A DNA stretch of 64,000 bases from Leptospiraceae bacterium (GCA_022402465.1 JAKRSH010000033.1:62001-126000), one strand, 5' to 3'; positions 17,612 to 27,098 are shown, numbered from the stretch's first letter. Notes: generated from the sequence alone by a model not told the origin. Numbers and translations: made by a program.

Positions 17612-18505
17612 TTATACCCTGCTCATCTTCGATTCATTGATCATTATAATTAATTTATTGTAATTTTCAATAATTTCTTTTGTCTTCTCTAAACCTCTCT
17701 TGTTGATATCGGGGTGGTATTTTTTTAAAAGTTCTTTGAATTTTTTCTTAAGATCTTCTTTCGTAAAACCATCTTCAAGATTGAAATAAGTTATTAACTC
17801 AAATAACTCTCTACTGTAGTGAGGTTTTCTTTTTTGTTTTTTTGATTTATCTTTTCTGAATTCTCCGAACAATTCATAGTAAGAACGATCTCGGAATTCT
17901 TTAGTTATATCTTTTATGTTTAAGATTTTTGTCGGAATCAATGCTTTTAAATAATCTCGCAAAAATACATCAGCTCCAGTCTCAGGATGAATTCTTCTAA
18001 AGCTCATGAATTCGAAGATGCAGCGATCTAGAAAAAAATCTATTTCAAATTTTTCGCTAATATATGCATCCACCGCATCATCATATTCCTGACTTGCTGT
18101 TGCGAGCAACAATAAGGTATCTTTATCTAGATCATGTCTAGCCAAGGATTCCTGGATGATATGCTTAAAATTTTCTCGAATTTCATAAAGGACTCTTTCA
18201 TCAAAATAGATGCCAGCGGTAGCAAATCGATCTTGGATTCCTGAAATATTTAAACAATATTGTAAAAATTCACAAAAGTAATCTCCATCTATTTCTGTAA
18301 ATCCCAGTCTAGTTTCTCTATCAGGTTTGGATGTTTTGAAATTATAGATTTTACGATAGAAATCTTCCTTTCCCAATTGCATTAGTTCTGCAAGTCTTTC
18401 CATAGAAATTGTCCACCGACATTCTAAGGCGGTGTTTTGAAGATCGAAGATTATATCATCTAAAATTTGATCTGGACTTAATTTCTCAGGCATAGCTACA
18501 TTCAA
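17612..18505 (-). CDS. J-domain protein with C-terminal J domain
   Basis: The first about 210 residues are alpha-helical and not recognised. The last about 65 residues form a J domain (YFNLEDGFTKEDLKKKFKELL, then KYHPDINKRG), with the HPD motif that stimulates the ATPase of DnaK. The glycine-rich and zinc domains of DnaJ are absent, so it is a specialised co-chaperone, not DnaJ. The J domain at the C terminus is the reverse of the common order. No signal peptide; likely cytoplasmic. Either ATG 18505 or ATG 18493 could be the start. Confidence 0.82.
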   Translation of the reverse strand: MNVAMPEKLSPDQILDDIIFDLQNTALECRWTISMERLAELMQLGKEDFYRKIYNFKTSKPDRETRLGFTEIDGDYFCEFLQYCLNISGIQDRFATAGIYFDERVLYEIRENFKHIIQESLARHDLDKDTLLLLATASQEYDDAVDAYISEKFEIDFFLDRCIFEFMSFRRIHPETGADVFLRDYLKALIPTKILNIKDITKEFRDRSYYELFGEFRKDKSKKQKRKPHYSRELFELITYFNLEDGFTKEDLKKKFKELLKKYHPDINKRGLEKTKEIIENYNKLIIMINESKMSRV

Positions 18506-18558
18506 GCTAGAGACAAAGAACAGCTTGGCAAGTAAATTATCTTGGATAATTTAGGGAT

Positions 18559-20301
18559 ATGATGAATCAAATAAATAATCCTGGATTAGAAAAATTTGAT
18601 ATTTCCGATTATAATGGAAGTAGTGGAGTAAATTTTTACGAGCAAGATAAAATCTTACAGAGGATGGTAGATAGATACTCTTCGTTTTTTACCCAAGACC
18701 ATAGAAAGGATATGCACAATCACTTGAGTGCTTATGGTAATCTGTTAGGTGGAATTTTGAATGACTTGACTCTTGCTTCCCATAAGGAAGGAAAATACGG
18801 CGAAATAAAAAAATATGATTCTGTTGGAAACAGGATAGATGAAATAATTTATTCAGAGGAACAATTACAATCTAGAAAGATTTCATATGATTATGGTGTT
18901 GTAAATCTTGACTTTCATAAATCGTGGAATCATAGTTTTCCATATATTCACCGTTACGCTTTAGCTTACCTTATGAATCTGAATGGGGAAGGTGGTGTTT
19001 CTTGTCCGCTTGCAATGACAGATGGATTGATATCTGCTTTGAAGCAAATTGGAACAGATGAACAAAGAAATAAATACCTTCCTCTGATAGCCGGAGAGGG
19101 AAGTTCTTCTCATTTTATGTGCGGACAGTATGTAACCGAAAGAGTCGGTGGTTCCAATGTTGGCGCTAATAGAACAATAGCTATCAAGCAAGAGAATGGA
19201 AAGTGGAAATTGATTGGTGAAAAATGGTTTTGTTCCAATCCAGGAGACCTTTGGGTGACAACGGCAAAAATGGAAGGAACTAATACGATTGGAATGTTTT
19301 TGGTTTCGAGGTTTAAAGAGGATGGAAGTCTGAATGAACACCATCTTTTGAGAAAAAAGGATATCATTGGATCAAGAGGTAAACTTACTGCTGAGATTAT
19401 TTATGATGGAGTTGAGGCTGAAGAACTTGGTAGAACTTCTCATGGTATTGTAAATTTAATAAGAATTATCATTAAAGCATCCCGTATACATGTAGGTTTG
19501 GGGGCATGTGGGAACTCTAGACGTGCAATTATGGAAGCCTCAGCTTATTCAAAGTTCCGAACAGCATATGGTAAAAATATTCATACTTTTCCAGCTTATA
19601 AATCTCAACTTGTTGAACTTCAGATACTTCAATCTATCTGCACAATATCTAATTTTAGAATGGTTTACCATGCGGAACAGAATACGAAGCTTCAAGATCT
19701 TTTGATTCCATTAATGAAATACAAGGCATCCTCTCTTGCATCTTATATTTGCAAGTCAGCCATGCTCTGTTTGGGAGGAAATGGAATTATTGCAGATTTC
19801 TCTCCTATTCCTAGGCTCTTAAATGATTCCATAATCAATGAATCCTGGGAAGGAACACATCTTATAATTAGCGATCATTGCATGCATGCCTTAGGTAAGG
19901 ATAAAGTTCGTAAGGAATGGAATGAGGAATTGAGTGCAAATATAAAACTCGCCTCATCCATCCAAGTTTTTTCTGACTTAATCGTATTTTTTCATAATTT
20001 ATTGACTAAGTGGGAGGAGCTATTCTCGAATTCGAAACAATGGAAAGATGCGAATCGACTTTTCATTATTGATAAAACATATGAAATATTTTCTCTATCT
20101 CTAATTATTCAAGAAGCAGCATGTCAATATGATAAACAAAATAAGATCCATTTCTACTATGAGCACCAAGAAGAAATTTACCAAGATATAGCATATGCAT
20201 ACAAAGAAATATTGGAATTCGGAGTTGGTGCTTACAAAGCTCCTAAGGGCATTTTTATGAACCAAGATAAATTGGATAGATTATTAGAATATTTAAGTTG
20301 A
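18559..20301 (+). CDS. Acyl-CoA dehydrogenase family protein
   Basis: At 580 residues this is longer than a standard acyl-CoA dehydrogenase and resembles the larger AidB/FadE-like members. Features visible are the substrate/FAD region FMCGQYVTERVGGSNVGANRT, EKWFCSNPGD, the middle beta domain, the KFRTAYGKNIHTFPAYKSQL helix and the ESWEGTHLIISDHCM block, whose Glu is at the position of the catalytic base. A C-terminal helical extension of about 130 residues follows. The likely reaction is alpha,beta-oxidation of a fatty acyl-CoA with FAD. It starts 53 bases from the divergent J-domain gene; the AEC carrier follows 24 bases later. Confidence 0.88.
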   Translation: MMNQINNPGLEKFDISDYNGSSGVNFYEQDKILQRMVDRYSSFFTQDHRKDMHNHLSAYGNLLGGILNDLTLASHKEGKYGEIKKYDSVGNRIDEIIYSEEQLQSRKISYDYGVVNLDFHKSWNHSFPYIHRYALAYLMNLNGEGGVSCPLAMTDGLISALKQIGTDEQRNKYLPLIAGEGSSSHFMCGQYVTERVGGSNVGANRTIAIKQENGKWKLIGEKWFCSNPGDLWVTTAKMEGTNTIGMFLVSRFKEDGSLNEHHLLRKKDIIGSRGKLTAEIIYDGVEAEELGRTSHGIVNLIRIIIKASRIHVGLGACGNSRRAIMEASAYSKFRTAYGKNIHTFPAYKSQLVELQILQSICTISNFRMVYHAEQNTKLQDLLIPLMKYKASSLASYICKSAMLCLGGNGIIADFSPIPRLLNDSIINESWEGTHLIISDHCMHALGKDKVRKEWNEELSANIKLASSIQVFSDLIVFFHNLLTKWEELFSNSKQWKDANRLFIIDKTYEIFSLSLIIQEAACQYDKQNKIHFYYEHQEEIYQDIAYAYKEILEFGVGAYKAPKGIFMNQDKLDRLLEYLS

Positions 20302-20325
20302 ATATTCTAATATAAATAAATACAA

Positions 20326-21228
20326 ATGACGAATCTTATTTTAATTTTCTTGTGCTTGTTACTTGGAATGTTAATCCGTCGTAGTAATAGGTTCCCACAA
20401 GCCGCACATCGCGCATTAAATGGATTTGTTATTCATGTATCCCTTCCAGCTTTAATTCTTTATCATATTCACTACTTAGAATTAAGATCTGATTTGTGGT
20501 TAGCTGTTTCTATGCCATGGATAGTATTTATTTTTGGGTTTTTTATCTTCTGGTCTCTCTATCTTTTGGGCTATCTAGAAAGAAAAACTGCTGCTTGTCT
20601 TATTCTGACTTGTGGATTGGGAAACACTTCCTTCGTAGGACTTCCCTTGATCGAAGCGTATTTCGGTAAGGAATTTTTAGGAATTGGAATCATCTTAGAT
20701 CAATTGGGAACCTTCCTTGCTCTCGGAACAGTGGGTGTATTGTTTGCGTTTTATGCAAAATCAGATACTTGGAATTTTTCAGAAATGGGGAAAATGGTTT
20801 TTAATTTTCCTCCAAGCCAAGCCTTAGCTCTCGCTTTTTTAAGTAAAATATTTCTCTATCCCGAATGGTTGGATAATGTCTTGCTACGCTTAGGTGACAC
20901 ATTGACACCAATAGCATTGGTTTCTATAGGTATGCAATTAAAAATATCAGACATCCGATTAGAAGCAAAATCAATCTTAATTGGCCTCTCATACAAATTG
21001 CTTCTAGCTCCACTCATCATTTTTCTGATCTATATTTTCAGTTTTAATACCAGATCAGATCATCTAAACGTAATAGTATTTGAATCAGGAATGGGGCCTA
21101 TGGTAACGGGAACAATTATAGCTATAGAGAACGAATTAAACGAACGATTAGCATCCGTTATACTAGGAGTTGGAATCCTTGTCTCAATGCTTTCTACCAA
21201 TATTTTGTTTTCTCTATTACAAATGTAG
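20326..21228 (+). CDS. AEC-family (auxin efflux carrier) transporter
   Basis: The 300-residue protein has about ten membrane segments in two halves, with the family features FVIHVSLPALILYHI in the first half and GLGNTSFVGLPLIEAYFGKE in the middle. The second half has DTLTPIALVSIGMQL, also typical. AEC permeases export or exchange organic acids such as malate in the inner membrane. The substrate is unknown. It follows the acyl-CoA dehydrogenase gene closely and may share its transcript. Confidence 0.9.
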   Translation: MTNLILIFLCLLLGMLIRRSNRFPQAAHRALNGFVIHVSLPALILYHIHYLELRSDLWLAVSMPWIVFIFGFFIFWSLYLLGYLERKTAACLILTCGLGNTSFVGLPLIEAYFGKEFLGIGIILDQLGTFLALGTVGVLFAFYAKSDTWNFSEMGKMVFNFPPSQALALAFLSKIFLYPEWLDNVLLRLGDTLTPIALVSIGMQLKISDIRLEAKSILIGLSYKLLLAPLIIFLIYIFSFNTRSDHLNVIVFESGMGPMVTGTIIAIENELNERLASVILGVGILVSMLSTNILFSLLQM

Positions 21229-21279
21229 TTCTAAATATAAGAATTGGATTTATTTTGAATTATAAAAGTATGGTTTAAG

Positions 21280-22176
21280 ATGCAGTCCAAACCTCCCACA
21301 AAGTTTTATATCTTGTTAATTATAGCTATGATCACTTGGGGTTTTGCATGGCCTTCGGGGAAGGCTATAGCAGGATTAGAGCCTGCGCCAGTAATCATTT
21401 TCTGGCGATTTTTGCTAACAGCTATTACTTTGCTTCCTATTATTTTACTTAAAGGAAAATCTCTCAAGCTTACTCATGTAACGGAATATCGTGATGTACT
21501 TTTAGGTGGTATTTTATATACAGTTTACAATCAATTCTTTCTTTATGGGCTTGAGAACGGCCTTGCTGGAGCTGGGGGAGTTCTTGTTACTACTCTAAAC
21601 CCAATTCTAACCTATATCTTAGTTCTCTCACTGGCTCGTAGACTTCCTACAATACGTGTAGCTCTGGGACTTACATTAGGTTTAATAGGAGGTTGTATTC
21701 TTCTCCGCATTTGGGATCTTAGTTTAGATTCTTTATTTGCAACAGGAAATTTTTATTTCCTTATTGCATCAATGTTTTGGGCACTTTTAAGTATGAATAG
21801 CCATTCGAGCGGTTCAAAAATTTCTCCAGAAGTTTATGGATTCTATGTGTATTCCATAGGAACTTTCATTGATTTTACTTTTGCTATACCTTATGGAATC
21901 TTCCATGTCTTCGAGCAATCCATAGTATTCTGGTTGCAGGTATCCTATCTTGCAGTAGTTTCAACTACCTTCGGAACAACTGTTTATTTTTTTGCTGCAA
22001 GTAGACTTGGATCTAGAACTGCATCTTCCTTTATCTTTTTAGTACCTGTCACAGCCTTATTTGGATCCTGGTTATTTTTAGGAGAGGTTCCAGAAGTATC
22101 TACTCTAATGGGAGGAGTTTTTGCAATTCTTGCTGTGATGATTTTAAATTCGAAAAAAGAAGAAATGAGTAACTAA
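21280..22176 (+). CDS. DMT-superfamily EamA transporter
   Basis: Ten predicted membrane helices in two EamA repeats fill 298 residues. ITWGFAWPSGKAIAGLEPAPVIIFWRF opens repeat one and VSTTFGTTVYFFAASRLGSRTASSFIFLVPVTALFGS marks repeat two. EamA carriers export metabolites such as amino acids across the inner membrane. It overlaps the end of the convergent TetR gene by four bases. Confidence 0.92.
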   Translation: MQSKPPTKFYILLIIAMITWGFAWPSGKAIAGLEPAPVIIFWRFLLTAITLLPIILLKGKSLKLTHVTEYRDVLLGGILYTVYNQFFLYGLENGLAGAGGVLVTTLNPILTYILVLSLARRLPTIRVALGLTLGLIGGCILLRIWDLSLDSLFATGNFYFLIASMFWALLSMNSHSSGSKISPEVYGFYVYSIGTFIDFTFAIPYGIFHVFEQSIVFWLQVSYLAVVSTTFGTTVYFFAASRLGSRTASSFIFLVPVTALFGSWLFLGEVPEVSTLMGGVFAILAVMILNSKKEEMSN

Positions 22177-22772
22177 ACCATCATCTTCATTATTTTTTCT
22201 GCAAGACCTCGTACTGTAATTTCCATAGATTTTGCATTTACTAGAGGAAAATCAGAGTCTATGGCAAGACTTGAATAACCGTGTACAATTGACCATGCAT
22301 ACATAGCGTATTCTTTGGAGTCTACAGATAGATTCCTTTCTTTAATATAATCTTTACTGAGTTGAACCAAGACTGAATAAGAGCGTATCATGGATCTTTT
22401 TAAAATTGCATCAGGTTGCAAATTTCGCCTTTGGAACATTAGTTGGTACCATCCAGGGAAGCGTAGTGAAAATTTTATATAAGCAAGACCCGCTCTACGA
22501 AATGAATCTTTAGAATCCTCTCCAAAAGTTGCTGCATTCGTTTGATAAATTGCAAGTCTATCGAATCCTAATGCAGCGATTTTGTTAAATAAAGACTCTT
22601 TATCTTTGAAGTGGCGGTAGACTGCTGAATGTGAAACTCCTGCTGATTTAGCAATTTCCCTCAGACTTAAATCTGATGCCTTTTTATCTTTAAGAAGAAA
22701 AAGGGAGGATTTTATAAGGCTATTTTCTAGATCTCCATGGTGGTAAGAACGTTTCCCTTTTTTCCTATTCAT
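22173..22772 (-). CDS. TetR-family transcriptional regulator
   Basis: The N terminus carries the TetR helix-turn-helix at about residues 35-56 (LREIAKSAGVSHSAVYRHF), followed by DKESLF. The C-terminal ligand domain resembles TetR_C domains that sense hydrophobic or acyl compounds. The gene is divergent from a hotdog thioesterase, and two similar 21-bp palindromes lie in the shared 110-bp gap, one 17 bases upstream of its own start. This is the usual layout of a local repressor that controls itself and the divergent gene. Fatty acyl-CoA or a phenolic acyl-CoA is a plausible effector given the neighbour. Confidence 0.93.
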   Translation of the reverse strand: MNRKKGKRSYHHGDLENSLIKSSLFLLKDKKASDLSLREIAKSAGVSHSAVYRHFKDKESLFNKIAALGFDRLAIYQTNAATFGEDSKDSFRRAGLAYIKFSLRFPGWYQLMFQRRNLQPDAILKRSMIRSYSVLVQLSKDYIKERNLSVDSKEYAMYAWSIVHGYSSLAIDSDFPLVNAKSMEITVRGLAEKIMKMMV

Positions 22773-22789
22773 TGGTTGATAATAAAATT

Positions 22790-22810
22790 AATGTGACCGC
22801 TAGCAACATT
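22790..22810. promoter_or_regulatory. TetR operator candidate 1
   Basis: An imperfect 21-bp palindrome with arms AATGT and ACATT around a central GACCGCTAGCA. It shares its arms and the ACC core with operator 2. It lies just upstream of the regulator gene, suggesting autorepression. Confidence 0.6.
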
Positions 22811-22850
22811 AATTTGTTTCCCTGATTGCACCTATCAAATACATTGGACA

Positions 22851-22871
22851 AATGTAACCACTGGTAACATT
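22851..22871. promoter_or_regulatory. TetR operator candidate 2
   Basis: A 21-bp palindrome with arms AATGT-n-ACCA and TGGT-n-ACATT around a single central base. It ends directly against the AAAGGAG ribosome site of the thioesterase gene, so a bound dimer would block transcription or initiation. Its centre is 61 bp from that of operator 1, close to six helical turns. Confidence 0.7.
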
Positions 22872-22882
22872 AAAGGAGATTT

Positions 22883-23353
22883 ATGAGCAATTTAAATAAA
22901 GAACAAATCGAAGAATTTTTATTTGAAATGAAAGAAAATATGAAGTCTAGCCCTATTCCGGTAAGGATTCCGCCACCCAGCTTTACGACCATGAAGGCAG
23001 AAATGGTTGAATACGTTAAGAACAAAAGTCTAATTGTATCTTTCCCTGTAGAAGATTACCAGACCAATCCTGCTGGATATATGCAAGGTGGATTTATTGC
23101 AGCAGCTTTTGATAATGTTTATGGACCTTTGAGCTATATGATTGCTAAGAGACCGACTACTACGATAGATATGAATATTCAATACATAAGAGCTGTCAAT
23201 ATAAATCAAAGGGTTTCTATAGAAGCTAAGCTAATTGCAAAAGGTTTCACAACTCTTCACATGTCTGCTGAGATGATAGGGGAAAATGGAAAGCTACTTG
23301 CTACTTCTACAACGAATTTACTTGTACTGAGAATTCCTAGTTCAGTGAAATAG
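22883..23353 (+). CDS. PaaI-like hotdog thioesterase
   Basis: The 156-residue protein has a hotdog fold of the PaaI/4HBT type. The key region is NPAGYMQGGFIAAAFDNVYGPLSYM, with the active-site Asp in AAFDNV, and TTIDMNIQYIRAVN follows as the central strand. It should hydrolyse an acyl-CoA or aryl-CoA thioester in the cytoplasm. AAAGGAG gives a strong ribosome site. It is divergent from a TetR gene and preceded by a palindromic operator, so it is probably induced by its substrate. Confidence 0.88.
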   Translation: MSNLNKEQIEEFLFEMKENMKSSPIPVRIPPPSFTTMKAEMVEYVKNKSLIVSFPVEDYQTNPAGYMQGGFIAAAFDNVYGPLSYMIAKRPTTTIDMNIQYIRAVNINQRVSIEAKLIAKGFTTLHMSAEMIGENGKLLATSTTNLLVLRIPSSVK

Positions 23354-23371
23354 AAGGTGAGGATAGGCAAG

Positions 23372-25057
23372 CTAAGCTCTAACCAAAAGTATAGTTAGAT
23401 CATCCTGAACGAGTAATTCACCACCTGAATATTCAATGACATCATCAACAATTTGTTGGCAAGCATTCGATGGTTCTAGGTTTCTATATTTATGAATTGC
23501 TTTTGTAAGCCTATCAATTTCAAAGAATTCTTCTTTGCTGTTTCTTGCCTCGGTAATTCCGTCGGTATAAAGTACGATTTGGTCACCTTGCTGAATATTA
23601 TAAACTCCTAATTCACAATTAGGTGGGAAATAAGGAAATATTACAGTTCCCGTGGGATTGATCTCTGTCCTAGAGCCATCTTTATGAACTATAAGAAGTG
23701 GCATGTGACCCGCTACAGCAAATCGAATCACTTTAGATTTTAGATCGATGCTAGAAAAAGTTGCTGTAATAAAATGCCGATCCACTTTTTTAGCGACTGT
23801 TTGGTGAATCATATTGGATGCTTTTACTACATCAGTTGGAAAATCATACCAACTTGAGAGGCCCATCTTCATCATCGTTGCAACAAATGCAGCTGCTACT
23901 CCATGCCCTGAAACATCACAAATGAATAAATTTAAGACACCATTCTCTTTGAAATATTGAATGTCTAGAAAGTCTCCTCCAACATCCATCATAGGGAAAT
24001 ATTGATACCCTATCTTAAAATCATTGATCTCTGGAATTGCATCTGGCAAGAGGTAAGTCTGAATGGATCTAGCCATTTTAATTTGGCTTTGAAATTCTTG
24101 GTTTTGCTCTTCAATAATTTTGGTTCGTTCTTTTACTTTTTTTTCTAGTTCTAGATTGTTATCGATTTGATTTGAAATTAAAGAGTTATTCTTTTCATCT
24201 CTCTCATTCAATAAGACAACTAAGCAATAGGACATTGTAATTTTGGAGAAGAGATAGATATCCAGAAAAATTAAAGTATTATTCAGTGATTTGATTCGAT
24301 TGGTAACCTCAGCAAATGGTCCAACTCCATGGATAGCATGATAAACAGCTATCGTTGAGAAAATAAACCCACCTAAAACTGTTCCAACATTTCTGTATCT
24401 TACAGCAAGAAATACCATGAAGGGAATGGGAATGAACATCAAAGGATCAGATACTGAGAACACATACCAAGCTACTTGGCTTATTATAAGAATACTAATT
24501 AAAAACTCTATTGTCTTACCTATTGAGAATACTTTGTAATTTTCTTTATTTAAGATGCTAAGTAGAAAGGGAGCTACAATAATGAATCCCTGCATTTCTC
24601 CAGCTAACCATGTAAAGAAAACATTCCAAAATGCCTCATTGGGAACAAAACCAAAAATCATAAGAGATCCCACACCAACAAAAGCACTGAAGGTAGCACC
24701 TGGTAAAGTTCCAAAAAACAAAAACACAAGTAAACTCTTCATACTTGCTAGTGGGTCAACTGCTCCAGTCAATTTCTTAAGTATCCAAAGATTTATAAGA
24801 GTACTTCCTGTGTTGCCAATAGCGATTAGGCTAGCAGTTGGTATATTTGGATTATTTACAAGGTTAGCTACAAAAGCTCCAAGCACAACTCCAGGAATAG
24901 CCTTACGACCCAAAAGCGCAATCGCCGCAAAACCTACACCTTCAGGTGGCCAAATTGGTGAGACCTGTGTATTTAGAAATGCTAAGAAAAATCCTAGCTG
25001 AGCTGCTAGGATATAAGATAGGGCAATAAATATGTTTATGAAAACGTTCTGAACCAT
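23372..25057 (-). CDS. MASE1-domain SpoIIE-type serine phosphatase
   Basis: The N-terminal half (about residues 1-275) is a MASE1 membrane sensor with eight or so helices and the motif VSPIWPPEGVGFAAIALLG. A coiled coil (LELEKKVKERTKIIEEQNQEF) links it to a PP2C/SpoIIE phosphatase domain with metal-binding Asp residues in MDVGGDFLDI and FICDVSGHG, and DGITEAR and QDDLTILLV at the end. It probably dephosphorylates an anti-anti-sigma protein or similar in response to a membrane signal. ATG 25057 is preferred; the TTG at 25108 would overlap the divergent transcript and add no membrane segment. Confidence 0.92.
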   Translation of the reverse strand: MVQNVFINIFIALSYILAAQLGFFLAFLNTQVSPIWPPEGVGFAAIALLGRKAIPGVVLGAFVANLVNNPNIPTASLIAIGNTGSTLINLWILKKLTGAVDPLASMKSLLVFLFFGTLPGATFSAFVGVGSLMIFGFVPNEAFWNVFFTWLAGEMQGFIIVAPFLLSILNKENYKVFSIGKTIEFLISILIISQVAWYVFSVSDPLMFIPIPFMVFLAVRYRNVGTVLGGFIFSTIAVYHAIHGVGPFAEVTNRIKSLNNTLIFLDIYLFSKITMSYCLVVLLNERDEKNNSLISNQIDNNLELEKKVKERTKIIEEQNQEFQSQIKMARSIQTYLLPDAIPEINDFKIGYQYFPMMDVGGDFLDIQYFKENGVLNLFICDVSGHGVAAAFVATMMKMGLSSWYDFPTDVVKASNMIHQTVAKKVDRHFITATFSSIDLKSKVIRFAVAGHMPLLIVHKDGSRTEINPTGTVIFPYFPPNCELGVYNIQQGDQIVLYTDGITEARNSKEEFFEIDRLTKAIHKYRNLEPSNACQQIVDDVIEYSGGELLVQDDLTILLVRA

Positions 25058-25203
25058 TGGATGTTGAATGAATAGGAGAATAATGGTAGAAGAAAGGTAT
25101 TTTGTCAATTAATATTAATCTTTTTGTCAAAAATATACAGCTTTGTACATATCTTGTTACTTATCAGAAAATTATTATTGAGTCTTTAACCGATAATAAG
25201 TTT

Positions 25204-26523
25204 ATGATATGGGAAAATCTTTCGCCTGGACAGGAAATTACTTTGCTTCTTGTTCTTCTAGCTAGCCTGCTCTGGATAACTGAAATCATACCTCTTCATA
25301 TAACCAGTTTTGTTATCCTTTTCGTCGAACTTGTTTGGCTTCTTCCAGAACTAAAAAAGGTGAATTCCTCTTTAAGCTCCGAGCTCTTCTTGGCTCCTTT
25401 TTTTTCTGATACCATACTGCTATTCTTAGGAGGATTTGTTCTGGCTAAGGCAGCTAACAAATATGAAATTGATGGTCGTGTAGCAAGAATTCTTTTAAAA
25501 TCGAAATCCAGTAACTCATTTAAAATCTTATTGAAAATTGTTTTTATAACATCGCTTTTATCTATGTGGATGAATAATACAGCGACTGCTTCGCTTATGA
25601 TAGGACTTTTAATGCCTGTAATGAATTTGGTCCCATCTGAGTCACATAAAAAAGCCTTATTGCTCGCTGTGCCTTTTGCAAGTAATATAGGTGGTATAGG
25701 AACTCCTGTAGGCACACTCCCCAATGCGATCGCAATGGAATACTTGCGTGGCTTAGGACTTGCACCAAGTTTTTTAGAATGGATGATTTATGCAGTTCCC
25801 TTAGTGATTATTTTAAATTTTGCTTTATGCTTCATTCTCTATCTATTTTTCTTCACTGGATCAAATTCTAAACTTGAAGATTTACAGATTTTTTCTTTAG
25901 AGATAAAAGCTGATTCAAGATCAAAAAAAGCAGATCAATTTATTATTGCAATCCTACTTATAACTATATCACTTTGGCTTACATCGGATCTGCACAAAAT
26001 TTCAATTGGAACTGTTGCTCTAATTCCTGTTATTTTATTATTTTCAACAAGAATCCTGGATTTAAAAGATTTTAAAAGTCTATCCTGGGATGTCTTGATT
26101 TTAATGGGAGGTGGAATTGCTTTGGGTAAAAGCATAGAAGTTTCACAATTGGGAACAGTCCTACTTTCTCCTTTTCATGCTGAGAGCTTTGGTGTCTTCA
26201 CCGTACTTGTTTTTTTTAGTTTTGCTACATTATTACTCTCTGCAATTATGAGCAACACCTCAATAGCCAATCTTATGGTTCCCATAGCAATTGGACTAGG
26301 TATGTTCTACCAAGATGGTCTTGTAATTTTTGTTGCTATTGCAGCATCCTTGTCCATGCCCCTTCCTATTTCAACTCCACCGAATGCAATTGCCTTTAGT
26401 TTTGGCATCTTAAAATCCAAAGAAATGTTGTATCCAGGGACATGTATGACCTTGACAGCTTGGGGCTTGCTTGTAAGTTTTGGGTATTGTTGGATGAAAT
26501 TACTCCAAATGGGACATTTATGA
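25204..26523 (+). CDS. DASS-family (SLC13) anion:sodium symporter
   Basis: About 12 membrane helices. The two SNT-type signature regions are visible: MWMNNTATASLMIGLLMPV in the first half and IMSNTSIANLMVPIAIGL in the second, plus GGIGTPVGTLPNAIAMEYL and STPPNAIAFSFG for sodium and substrate binding. DASS carriers import dicarboxylates, sulfate or phosphate with sodium across the inner membrane. ATG 25204 is chosen; the longer TTG-initiated form from 25102 overlaps the divergent phosphatase leader. The next lipoprotein gene overlaps by four bases (ATGA), so the two are translationally coupled. Confidence 0.9.
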   Translation: MIWENLSPGQEITLLLVLLASLLWITEIIPLHITSFVILFVELVWLLPELKKVNSSLSSELFLAPFFSDTILLFLGGFVLAKAANKYEIDGRVARILLKSKSSNSFKILLKIVFITSLLSMWMNNTATASLMIGLLMPVMNLVPSESHKKALLLAVPFASNIGGIGTPVGTLPNAIAMEYLRGLGLAPSFLEWMIYAVPLVIILNFALCFILYLFFFTGSNSKLEDLQIFSLEIKADSRSKKADQFIIAILLITISLWLTSDLHKISIGTVALIPVILLFSTRILDLKDFKSLSWDVLILMGGGIALGKSIEVSQLGTVLLSPFHAESFGVFTVLVFFSFATLLLSAIMSNTSIANLMVPIAIGLGMFYQDGLVIFVAIAASLSMPLPISTPPNAIAFSFGILKSKEMLYPGTCMTLTAWGLLVSFGYCWMKLLQMGHL

Positions 26524-27098
26524 ATCAAGGTATTTTAAAATTTATTCACCTATTTATCTTATTTTTTTTCTTTTTCCCTTTATTGTCCTGTTATAATTAT
26601 TTGAGTGAAGATATTCCTATCATAGCAAAACCTGTAATGGACAAACGATTTCCTTTTCTTTCTATTCAAGTTAAATCACCCGAAGGTGAGAAAGAAAGGC
26701 AAAGAATCTCAGATCTCTATGTCAAATACTTGGAAGATACAGGACATTTTGGGAGAGTACTTGGAAATGGAGTGAGGGCTCCTTTGCATTTTGAAATATT
26801 TACCTCAGTCATGGATGAATATGAGAATGCCTGGTATAGCTTTACTTCATCGCTCTTTTCTATAGGAACACTAGGATTATTACCAGCTTTTTATGGTGAA
26901 AGAAGGATTATGCGGGTGAAAATTTTTAAAGATAATTTGTTTCTAACTGAGAAAATTTACACACAAAAGCACGTCACATTGTACAGTATCATCTTCGTAT
27001 TTATTTGGGAATTGGGAATAGAAGAATCAGAAATCATAGAATACAATAAAGAAAAGAATTTAATTCACAATCTTGTGCAGGATCTCAATGAACTTTAG
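26520..27098 (+). CDS. Putative lipoprotein of unknown function
   Basis: From the ATG inside the ATGA overlap with the transporter gene, the protein has a strongly hydrophobic signal ending PLLSC. The mature part (about 170 residues) is a mixed alpha/beta domain (PFLSIQVKSPEGEKER, APLHFEIFTSVMDEYEN) followed by hydrophobic stretches SLFSIGTLGLLPAF and LYSIIFVFIWELG that may be membrane-associated. I did not recognise a family. The tight overlaps before and after argue for an operon with the transporter and the CAP-domain lipoprotein. Confidence 0.65.
   Translation: MNQGILKFIHLFILFFFFFPLLSCYNYLSEDIPIIAKPVMDKRFPFLSIQVKSPEGEKERQRISDLYVKYLEDTGHFGRVLGNGVRAPLHFEIFTSVMDEYENAWYSFTSSLFSIGTLGLLPAFYGERRIMRVKIFKDNLFLTEKIYTQKHVTLYSIIFVFIWELGIEESEIIEYNKEKNLIHNLVQDLNEL

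Noticed and set aside
25058-25203. Longer TTG-initiated forms of the phosphatase and the DASS transporter
   Set aside because: They would overlap each other on opposite strands and add no recognisable domain; the ATG starts remove the conflict.
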